From an uncultured Lachnospiraceae bacterium (GTDB lineage: Bacteria > Bacillota > Clostridia > Lachnospirales > Lachnospiraceae): DNA of 39,041 bases. Shown piece by piece: positions 32,644-39,041 of the stretch. How positions within the stretch are numbered: the first letter of the stretch is position 1; every line of letters starts with the position of its first letter. A program made the translations under genes and the position numbers. A model generated the notes under the pieces. That model saw only the letters and a program-made list of their open reading frames with translations, had not been told where the DNA came from and made no database searches. The DNA lies in NCBI GenBank assembly GCA_947246015.1, contig CAMXQE010000034.1, positions 1 through 39,041 of the forward strand, written 5' to 3'.

Positions 32644-32706
32644 GCGCCCGTCAGGATTCATTTACAGGTTTGATACTGTCATTCCATAAATGTTCCCGAC
32701 GGGCGC
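32644..32706. repeat. Nested palindromic structure after the hemerythrin gene
   Basis: GCGCCCGTC (32644-32652) pairs with GACGGGCGC (32698-32706). The 45-base loop contains CATTTA/TAAATG and ACAG/CTGT arms. It lacks a T-tract, so it is not a classical terminator; it could be a MITE remnant or processed RNA structure. No flanking duplication was found. Confidence 0.5.
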
Positions 32707-32767
32707 TGTATATGAATAGCCGGAATTGTAATAGTTCCCTCTCCGCTTATCCGTTTTCTGCACCGTC

Positions 32768-33214
32768 TCACGCAAGGTCCATATGATTTACATTTCCCCG
32801 GTACTCGTCATAACCGCCCCCGGTCAGAATAAAGCGACAGCGAAAACGATGAAAAGATTCGCGTATCTGATGATACAGTTCTGCAGATTCCTGAATTTCA
32901 TCAACAATGACTACCGTATCTTCTGTATCCGTAAAGTCCGGATGGAACATCCGGAGCGCATCGTACAACGGATTCTCCGATTTTGGAAATCCGGAAGCAA
33001 ACCCCATGCCTGCCGCTCCCTTATAGCATTCCAGAAACTGCCTTCCATCCATTTCCAGCAAATTAATGGAAATAACCCTGCTGAAATTTTCCTCTGCAAA
33101 CTGATAGACCATACACACTTTTCCATATTGCCCAACCCCGCCCAATTCCAGTACGGAACGACCGTCTTTCTTCCACTTCTCAAGCTTTCCATAAACATCA
33201 CATGCAAGATACAT
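32768..33214 (-). CDS. Truncated AAA-type ATPase (AAA_14-like), probable gene remnant
   Basis: This protein of about 148 residues resembles the N-terminal half of ATPases that are normally about 400 residues with a C-terminal DUF4143 domain. A degenerate Walker A reads GGVGQYGKV, where the usual Ser or Thr after Lys is Val. Walker B is TVVIVDEIQ and sensor 1 is FRCRFILTGG. The C-terminal domain is missing, and no remnant of it was seen before 32640. The ATG at 33214 has AGGGAG eight bases upstream. It follows the ABC exporter by 64 bp. It may be a pseudogene or a small regulatory ATPase. Confidence 0.6.
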   Translation of the reverse strand: MYLACDVYGKLEKWKKDGRSVLELGGVGQYGKVCMVYQFAEENFSRVISINLLEMDGRQFLECYKGAAGMGFASGFPKSENPLYDALRMFHPDFTDTEDTVVIVDEIQESAELYHQIRESFHRFRCRFILTGGGYDEYRGNVNHMDLA

Positions 33215-33278
33215 TTTATCACTCCCTTCTTTATGAAACGGGGATTTATCCAATAAACCGCGCACGGGAATCAGGTCT

Positions 33279-35105
33279 TCAGGAAGCATAATATTGTGCC
33301 TGTGCCTCCCATAATTCTTTATATAAGCCCTCCTGATATTCCAGTTCTTCATGACTGCCCCTCTGGATTACTTTTCCTTTATCAAAAACAAGGATATCCT
33401 GACAGAAGCGGCAGGAAGCCAGACGGTGGGAAATATAAATGGATGTTTTGTCACCTACCATTTTATCAAATCCCGCATAAACTTCACATTCCGATTCCGG
33501 GTCTAAGGCAGCGGTAGGCTCATCCATAATTACGAAAGGCGCATCTTTATAAATAGCCCTTGCAATCGCAATCTTCTGTTTTTCCCCGCCTGAGAACGTT
33601 ACGCCGCTTTCTTCAAACTCTTTTCCCACACTGGTATTCAGCCCTTCCTGCAGCCTGCGGTAACGTTCTCCCAGCCCGGCCCTTTCCAATGCGTCTTCCG
33701 CGCGTCTGGCATCCACTTCGGAACCCGATGCCACATTCTCACCCAATGGGAAAGAAAACACCTGGAAATCCTGAAAGACTACGGCAAATAAATCACAGTA
33801 TTCCGCGTAATCATATTTACGGATATCGATGCCGTTTACTTTGATACAGCCTTCCGTTACATCATACAGACGGCAGAGCAGCTTGATAAACGTAGTTTTG
33901 CCGGAGCCGTTCTTTCCCACAATTGCCATTTTCTCCCCGATTTCGAACTCCAGGTTCAAATCTTTTAACACATAAACCCCGCTTCCCGGATAACGGAAAG
34001 AAACATGGTCAAATTCTACATGGAAACGTCCGTCCCTCCTCTTTTCCACCGGAATCAGGCCCTCATGCTTGCGCTGTGACAGGTTCATATATTCTACATA
34101 GTCTCCGGCGAAGACCGCGTTCTGCTTCAAACGGTTCAGGAAGTATGCCGTTCTTCCTACGGCATCCGTGAATTTTAAAATACTGGCAGCATAAGTGACC
34201 ACATTACCGATACTGATGATTCCCATACAGGCAAGCACTCCTGCGAAAATATAAACCAGAAAACCGGTGAAAGCAGACACAGACTGCTGGGTGAACATAT
34301 CCAGCACATTAAAATGTGCCATTTGGTCAACAGCCTTCTTCATATGGAATGCAATATCCTCAAATTCTTTCTCATACAGACTCTGCTGCTTACAGATTCT
34401 TAAATCTTTCTGCTTTTCATGCCCTGCTAAAATATCCAGATAATATTTGCTCCTTGCTTCATGACCGGATATCTGTTTTCTGACCTCTGCCACCTTGCCA
34501 TTGAAAAATCCCCCGGCTTTAAACTCCACCCATACAAGCAGCAGAATCACAGCCAGAAACAGCACTGACATCAGCCATGACCCCACAAATCCCCGGTCAA
34601 CTGAATGATTGCTCCTGATAAACATGGGAAATACCACTGCTATTGCCATAACCACTGTTACCGTTGCCGTAATTAATCTGTTCAGTCTACTCAGCGTAAT
34701 TGCCATCAGGCTCCATCCCCCGAACTTCTCTATCCTTTCACGCTTTCCATGAACTTCCACATCTTCCAGATACTCATAGTCCATCTGCATACTCTTTTTA
34801 TTCAGCGGCAGTCCCTGTATTTCCTGCATATACTCTAACTTCCGGTTAAAAAACATAATTGTTATGCTCTCTGTTACCGCCATCAGGAACATCCCCCCGA
34901 CTCCCAAAGCTGCATAACCGAACAGCGCTTTCATGTCTGCTCCTTCATAAACTGCATCCACTAATGTTCCTGTCAGAATCACTGCAATAAAAGGACGCAC
35001 CGCCTGAAGTATCGACAGCAACACAAGACAGACCAGCACATCCGTATGTTTTCCTGCCAGATTTCCTAAAAGTGCAAATGTATTTTTCCAGTCTTTCTTA
35101 TTCAT
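33279..35105 (-). CDS. ABC exporter subunit (permease-ATPase fusion), second of a pair
   Basis: This 608-residue half-transporter has six membrane segments in its first half and an ATPase from about residue 355. Motifs are Walker A GKNGSGKTTFIK, Q-loop FQDFQVF, signature FSGGEKQKIAIAR and Walker B FVIMDEPTAALDPE. No N-terminal peptidase domain is present. It overlaps the partner gene by 8 bp and is probably a heterodimeric exporter of peptides, lipids or drugs. The substrate is not known. It is controlled by the neighbouring LytTR system. Confidence 0.9.
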   Translation of the reverse strand: MNKKDWKNTFALLGNLAGKHTDVLVCLVLLSILQAVRPFIAVILTGTLVDAVYEGADMKALFGYAALGVGGMFLMAVTESITIMFFNRKLEYMQEIQGLPLNKKSMQMDYEYLEDVEVHGKRERIEKFGGWSLMAITLSRLNRLITATVTVVMAIAVVFPMFIRSNHSVDRGFVGSWLMSVLFLAVILLLVWVEFKAGGFFNGKVAEVRKQISGHEARSKYYLDILAGHEKQKDLRICKQQSLYEKEFEDIAFHMKKAVDQMAHFNVLDMFTQQSVSAFTGFLVYIFAGVLACMGIISIGNVVTYAASILKFTDAVGRTAYFLNRLKQNAVFAGDYVEYMNLSQRKHEGLIPVEKRRDGRFHVEFDHVSFRYPGSGVYVLKDLNLEFEIGEKMAIVGKNGSGKTTFIKLLCRLYDVTEGCIKVNGIDIRKYDYAEYCDLFAVVFQDFQVFSFPLGENVASGSEVDARRAEDALERAGLGERYRRLQEGLNTSVGKEFEESGVTFSGGEKQKIAIARAIYKDAPFVIMDEPTAALDPESECEVYAGFDKMVGDKTSIYISHRLASCRFCQDILVFDKGKVIQRGSHEELEYQEGLYKELWEAQAQYYAS

Positions 35106-37014
35106 CGAATACCCCCCTTTCTTTCCCTGACTTCATTTCGTAAGTATCTCCCATCAGCTCGCTTTTCCTTTTCCGTTCATCTTCATCCCGGTAGTACTGG
35201 CTCTGTACTTCAAACAACTCCGCATAGCGGCCTTTCCCCGCCAGCAGGCTTTCATGGGTTCCCTCTTCTATGATTTCTCCATGCTCCAAAAGCAGTATCC
35301 GGTCACAGAACCTCGTACTGGATAACCGGTGGGAAATATAAATCCCCGTCTTATTTTCCATGGACTTACCATAATTCAGATATAGTTCATTCTCCGCAAT
35401 CGGATCCAGCGCCGCTGTAGGCTCATCCAAAATCACAAGCGGCGTGTTCAGGTACAAGGTTCTCGCAAATAACATTTTCTGCTTCTCTCCGCCGGAAAAA
35501 TCCGTAGAACCTTCGTTAATTTCCCTGACCAGCAGAGTCCTCCCCTGCTCCGGCAGTTTCTCATATACTTCCCGGAATCCCGACAGCTTCAATGCACTTT
35601 CCAAACGCTCCCAATCCATTTTGTCCGGTTCCTGTCCGGTCAGATTTTCATCCAGCGTCAGTGCCGGCAGTGTGGAATCCTGAAACAGCACCGCTATCAG
35701 ACTATACCATTCTTCCCTGTTAAACTGCTCAATAGGAATATCATTCAACAGGATTTCTCCCTCCGTCGGATGATAAAACCCGCAGATTAGCTTTACCAAC
35801 GTTGTTTTTCCGGCGCCGTTCAGTCCAATCAGCGCAATCTTCTCTCCCGGCTGAATCACCATATTAATATTCTTTAACACAGGCTTACTACTGCCCGGAT
35901 AGGTAAAAGAAACATTTCTGAGTTCCAGCTTTACTGCATGTTGCTTCAACTGCTCCATGGTTTCCTGCCCGATGCCTTCCCCACGGTTCCAGCCATCTTC
36001 CGTCTCCAGAAATTCCCTCATATAACTGATGGATGCGCTTGTGTTGCTAAAACTCATAATCTGACGCAGCGCCCCTTCAAAATAAATAGAAAACCCGCTT
36101 ACCAGGCCAATGTAAAATACAAATTCCGACGCCGTAATCTCTCCGTTTGCCAGCATATAAACCAACAGTCCGAACGCCATGCCATCCATAAGAAGCTGTA
36201 AAAATGCATGGGAAATATTCCGGAAAAGATACCAGTCATGAATAATACCGTAAATCCGTCCCATTTCCTTCAGGGAAGCGTCATATTTCCCCAAAAACCA
36301 GTCCATCAGATGATAAATCCTGATATCCTTCCCCGCCGCACTGTTTGTAGCCTGTGCCGTAATATACCCTTCCTTTCTTGCGGAAAGCTGAAGCTGTTCA
36401 TAGTACTCCGCATGTTTTTTTCTCACAAAAGAAAGCAGCCAGAGACTCACACTGAGGGAAGCTGCAATGACAAGCAGCAGCAGAATACTTTTTCTGCCAA
36501 GTAAAATCCCGTAAAGTACTACTCCAACCGAACTGGAAAGGAATCCCGAAAACGTCATCACCGCACTTGCAACTCCCTGTCCGTAACGCGCCACCCGCCA
36601 TGCATTTCCATAAATTTTCTGGTACTCTTCGTCTTCCAGATAATCATAATCCACATCCATGATTTTTTTTGCATATTTTTTTGCGTAAAATGTATTGATG
36701 AACTGCCCTTCCATTTCGCAGTATTCCACCATCATATTCGCCGCGGCATTGCATATCCACATCGCTGCTGCAATCAGTGCAAGTTCCATAATCAACTGCG
36801 GTATTTCCATCCCTCCGGATAAATCCGCCACCAGCTTGGAAGGCAGCCACGTCCCCAGCAAAGAAGCCGCTACGGTTGGAACCACTAACAATATTTCTCC
36901 CCAGAATAGTTTCCTATCCCATTCTTTCGCAGCTTTCATATTATAGATATAATTGCTGACCAGCCCATACTTCCGTCTCGATTTATCATCAAAAACCTTT
37001 GACATATATAACAT
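35098..37014 (-). CDS. ABC exporter subunit (permease-ATPase fusion), first of a pair
   Basis: This protein of about 638 residues has six membrane segments and a C-terminal ATPase with Walker A GLNGAGKTTLVK, signature FSGGEKQKMLFAR and Walker B LVILDEPTAALDP. The start is at MLYMSKVFDDKSRRK, where GGAGGAGG lies upstream of the ATG at 37014. Longer in-frame starts up to 37077 lie at or upstream of the likely transcription start. Both ATPase sites look active, unlike many heterodimers with one degenerate site. A LytTR-type site precedes it. It heads a three-gene transcript that may include the truncated ATPase. Confidence 0.9.
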   Translation of the reverse strand: MLYMSKVFDDKSRRKYGLVSNYIYNMKAAKEWDRKLFWGEILLVVPTVAASLLGTWLPSKLVADLSGGMEIPQLIMELALIAAAMWICNAAANMMVEYCEMEGQFINTFYAKKYAKKIMDVDYDYLEDEEYQKIYGNAWRVARYGQGVASAVMTFSGFLSSSVGVVLYGILLGRKSILLLLVIAASLSVSLWLLSFVRKKHAEYYEQLQLSARKEGYITAQATNSAAGKDIRIYHLMDWFLGKYDASLKEMGRIYGIIHDWYLFRNISHAFLQLLMDGMAFGLLVYMLANGEITASEFVFYIGLVSGFSIYFEGALRQIMSFSNTSASISYMREFLETEDGWNRGEGIGQETMEQLKQHAVKLELRNVSFTYPGSSKPVLKNINMVIQPGEKIALIGLNGAGKTTLVKLICGFYHPTEGEILLNDIPIEQFNREEWYSLIAVLFQDSTLPALTLDENLTGQEPDKMDWERLESALKLSGFREVYEKLPEQGRTLLVREINEGSTDFSGGEKQKMLFARTLYLNTPLVILDEPTAALDPIAENELYLNYGKSMENKTGIYISHRLSSTRFCDRILLLEHGEIIEEGTHESLLAGKGRYAELFEVQSQYYRDEDERKRKSELMGDTYEMKSGKERGVFDE

Positions 37015-37078
37015 AACCGTTCCTCCTCCTGTAATGCATACATGGAAATTCTTCTCCACAATCATTTTTCCCATCATC

Positions 37079-37150
37079 TGTATAAAAGTTTACCACATTT
37101 TTTATTCAAAAAAAAATCCGCGCACGAATGGTATTCCATCATGCACGAAT
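37079..37150 (-). promoter_or_regulatory. Exporter promoter with LytTR-type direct repeats
   Basis: On the minus strand ATTCGTGC occurs at 37143-37150 and 37122-37129, exactly 21 bp apart, as LytTR regulators prefer. A T-tract and TTGAAT (37104-37109) follow, then TATACA (37079-37084) after 19 bp. The same region folds as GCATG-ATGG/CCAT-CGTGC before nine T, so it may also terminate the kinase message. Confidence 0.65.
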
Positions 37151-37199
37151 TGCATTTTCTTCTTACATCCTTCTTAAATTTCATCGTACTTCATATCCC

Positions 37200-37252
37200 T
37201 ACATATCTGCACTTCCACCATATTCTATACTTCCAACATATTCTGTACTTCC
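37200..37252. repeat. Three-copy 18-bp tandem repeat after the GHKL kinase gene
   Basis: On the plus strand copies end CTGCACTTCC, CTATACTTCC and CTGTACTTCC and start with ACATAT or CATATT, about 18 bp apart. It lies between the kinase stop codon (37256) and the exporter promoter. No conserved protein is encoded. Confidence 0.75.
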
Positions 37253-37255
37253 GGC

Positions 37256-37984
37256 TTACTCTGTACCTGTCAGCGGCAGCATTATCTCTGTGGCAAACAC
37301 TCCGGTGTCCGTCTTCCGGTTCACATAACCCCCGTGTTTTTCCACTATACTGTCAATCCGCAGCAATCCAAATCCATGGTTCCCCTCCTTGCCGGATATA
37401 AAGCGTTCCCCGCTGTGCTTCGCACTGCCTGCCATAGAATTTATAACTGACAAATACAATTGTTTCTTAATAATATCGATATAAATACGGATAAACCGTT
37501 CCTCCGGCGGCAGTTGGATACATGCTTCCATGGCATTGTCTAACAGATTTCCGATTAACACCGACAAGTCAATTCCCGATATCGAAATATCTTCCGGTAC
37601 TACCGCCGTGACATCTACCTGAATCCGCTTCTCCCGTATCAGTGAAAGTTTACTGTTCAGAATGGCATCCACCATCACATTGCCTGTTTTCAGCAGCGTA
37701 TCCACCGTCGCCAAATCTTCCTCCAGCCGGTTCAGATACCACAAGGTTTCCTCATACTGTCCCAAACTCATATGTGCTTTCAACGTCTGTATATGATTGT
37801 GGTAATCATGGCGCCACCCCCGCATCCGGCGGTACACTGTCTCCACCTCGTCATAATGCCTGTTTACCAGTTCATTCTGAAAGCGTGAAATCCTGCGGTT
37901 CACATACCATGGCATGACGAACATCCACAGCAGCAGATTCACCAAAAGTATACCCGCAATTATTATTATCATCTGCCAAATCAT
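37256..37984 (-). CDS. GHKL-domain sensor histidine kinase with a single membrane segment
   Basis: This 242-residue kinase has one N-terminal membrane segment (about 3-25) and then directly the dimerisation region RMRGWRHDYHNHIQTLKAH, with the phosphoacceptor histidine. The ATPase has NLLDNAMEACIQLP and GNHGFGLLRIDSIVEKHGG. It belongs to the AgrC/ComD type, but those usually have five to seven membrane segments for peptide sensing, which are absent here. It may therefore read a signal through the exporter or another partner. It is 6 bp after the LytTR regulator gene. Confidence 0.9.
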   Translation of the reverse strand: MIWQMIIIIAGILLVNLLLWMFVMPWYVNRRISRFQNELVNRHYDEVETVYRRMRGWRHDYHNHIQTLKAHMSLGQYEETLWYLNRLEEDLATVDTLLKTGNVMVDAILNSKLSLIREKRIQVDVTAVVPEDISISGIDLSVLIGNLLDNAMEACIQLPPEERFIRIYIDIIKKQLYLSVINSMAGSAKHSGERFISGKEGNHGFGLLRIDSIVEKHGGYVNRKTDTGVFATEIMLPLTGTE

Positions 37985-37990
37985 TTTCCG

Positions 37991-38695
37991 TCATCCTTTA
38001 TAAAACTCTATAAATGCCCGATTCACTTCTTTCTCCGCACTCCTGCTTACCGGCAGCCTGCGTTTATCATCCAATATAACCTCTGGCTTTATGATGGTTG
38101 AAATATGCCGTACATTCACCAGATAAGAACGGTGACAACGCACAAATTCCTGATATTCTCCCAAATACTGCACAATTTCCCCCATGGAAGAGCGCAGTAC
38201 ATATTCGTCATCTGCTGTATACAGGATGCATTGATGTGCCCGTGCTTCCACATACCAGACTTTAGAGGCTGATAAGGAAACCGCTCCGTTTTCGGCCTGA
38301 AAAAGCAGTTTCGGCTCCTGCTTCTCCTTCCTGCCCAATTTATCCAGCACCGCAAAAAGCTTCTCTTTGTGGATAGGTTTCAGCAGATAATGCAATGCAG
38401 ACACTTCATATCCCTGTGCCATATATTTATCATACCCGGTAACAAACAAAATAGGGATTTCCTCATCCTGCCTGCGGATATTGGCAGCCAGTTCCATTCC
38501 ATTCATTTTCCCCATTTCTATATCCAGAATCAGCAAATCATAATTCCTGTCATCCTCCCAGCAAAAAACAAACTCCTCTCCACTGATAAATTGCTTTATC
38601 TCCAAAGAAATCCTATTTGCCTCCGCCCATTCTCCCAAATATTTCATCAGTAGTTTCTGTTGTACTTCTTCATCATCGCATATGGCAATCCGCAA
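37991..38695 (-). CDS. LytTR-family response regulator (AgrA-like)
   Basis: This 234-residue regulator begins MRIAICDDEEVQQKLLMKYL, with the phosphoacceptor Asp in LLILDIEMGKMNG and Lys in YLLKPIHKEKL. The C-terminal LytTR domain shows FVRCHRSYLVNVRHI and DDKRRLPVSRSAEKEVNRAF. The start codon is TTG at 38695, set by the conserved first strand and AAGGGTGA four to eight bases upstream. It partners the kinase and probably binds the 21-bp-spaced repeats before the exporter genes. Confidence 0.93.
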   Translation of the reverse strand: MRIAICDDEEVQQKLLMKYLGEWAEANRISLEIKQFISGEEFVFCWEDDRNYDLLILDIEMGKMNGMELAANIRRQDEEIPILFVTGYDKYMAQGYEVSALHYLLKPIHKEKLFAVLDKLGRKEKQEPKLLFQAENGAVSLSASKVWYVEARAHQCILYTADDEYVLRSSMGEIVQYLGEYQEFVRCHRSYLVNVRHISTIIKPEVILDDKRRLPVSRSAEKEVNRAFIEFYKG

Positions 38696-38799
38696 CTTAT
38701 CACCCTTCCTTCGCCTGCTTCACCTCGTAATGTAGCAATTATAACACCTTCATCCGCATAATTCAATGGGATGGATATTTTACGCATCCCTGTGCATAC

Positions 38800-38822
38800 A
38801 AAAAAACCCCGATTTCTCGAGG
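38800..38822 (-). terminator. Terminator after the tRNA genes
   Basis: On the minus strand CCTCGA pairs with TCGGGG over GAAA, including one G-U, followed by seven T. It lies just after tRNA-Cys. Confidence 0.85.
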
Positions 38823-38830
38823 TCTCTGAG

Positions 38831-38902
38831 AGGCGCAGACCGGATTTGAACCGGTGGATACTGGTGTTGCAGACCATTGCCTTACCACTTGGCTACTGCG
38901 CC
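38831..38902 (-). tRNA. tRNA-Cys (GCA)
   Basis: The minus strand folds into a cloverleaf of 72 bases. The acceptor stem is GGCGCAG/CTGCGCC, the anticodon loop is CTGCAAC with anticodon GCA, and the T arm is ACCGG-TTCAAAT-CCGGT. CCA is not encoded. It is followed by the terminator at 38800. Confidence 0.95.
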
Positions 38903-38986
38903 ATAAATAGCTATTGAATTCTTCCTTATTATAGCAAATCAATAAACTTTAATCAACCGATTTTATGTGTAATCCATCGATTAATA

Positions 38987-39041
38987 TGACTCCGACGGGA
39001 ATCGAACCCGTGTTACCGCCGTGAAAGGGCGATGTCTTAAC
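38987..39041 (-). tRNA. tRNA-Glu (TTC), partial at the window edge
   Basis: The 3' two-thirds of a cloverleaf are present. The anticodon loop CTTTCAC gives anticodon TTC, and the T arm is ACGGG-TTCGATT-CCCGT, then the 3' acceptor GGAGTC with discriminator A. CCA is not encoded. The 5' acceptor strand and part of the D arm lie outside the window. Confidence 0.92.

Noticed and set aside
32640..32768. Missing C-terminal half of the truncated ATPase as a frameshifted remnant
   Set aside because: No DUF4143-like translated sequence was seen in any frame between the stop and the hemerythrin gene.
37102..37221. Two tiny open frames (17 and 15 codons) as possible pheromone genes
   Set aside because: Ribosome sites are weak, they overlap the repeats and operator, and they show no AgrD-like or double-glycine features.

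Overview
The window looks like a chromosomal segment of a spore-forming Clostridia, most likely a Lachnospiraceae member. The reasons are strong GGAGG-type ribosome binding sites, moderate GC, a CwlD-type amidase beside a GH18 hydrolase, MecA, the DUF951-rpsF-ssb-rpsR block with gdpP-rplI-dnaB, a glycyl-radical fermentation system, and Firmicutes-style two-component/ABC modules. Genus cannot be fixed by reading alone. There is no phage, integrase, CRISPR array or complete IS.

Layout. 1-6054 (minus strand): spore/cell-wall hydrolases (GH18, CwlD-like), a phosphoesterase, an AraC regulator and rhaBA for L-rhamnose use. 6055-6938: a long non-coding stretch with a possible small RNA and the mecA promoter. 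6939-16351: mecA, a DUF1858 redox protein, then a pyruvate formate-lyase (PFL) locus that is split into pieces. These are a 679-residue core without the glycyl-radical loop, a 67-residue Cys-containing ORF resembling the start of the radical domain, and an 80-residue free radical domain. The activase pflA and a ferredoxin lie 4-5 kb further on, beyond an opposite-strand block (acidic/basic repeat protein, M56 protease/BlaI pair, HTH/DUF2975 pair). The pflA leader holds overlapping 10-bp stems, and a MITE-like element with a target duplication sits on the pflA stop codon.

16373-25005 (mostly minus): MerR-like protein, dnaB, rplI, gdpP, then an opposite-strand ECF sigma/anti-sigma pair, then rpsR-ssb-rpsF, DUF951 and a sirtuin. 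The anti-sigma factor carries an FtsX-like external domain. 25060-32022: DUF218 protein, a Bce-type antimicrobial-peptide sensing/detoxification module (RR, HK, ABC ATPase, FtsX-like permease) and a D,D-carboxypeptidase. 32229-38695: a hemerythrin, a truncated AAA ATPase, a heterodimeric ABC exporter and a GHKL kinase/LytTR regulator pair with a likely LytTR site in front of the exporter. 38831-39041: tRNA-Cys and a partial tRNA-Glu.

Most novel: the three-piece PFL locus with its Cys-tail paralogue, the pflA leader RNA, the M56 protease fused to a second external HExxH protease, and the anti-sigma/FtsX-domain fusion. All calls come from reading sequence and recalled family features; no search or folding program was run.
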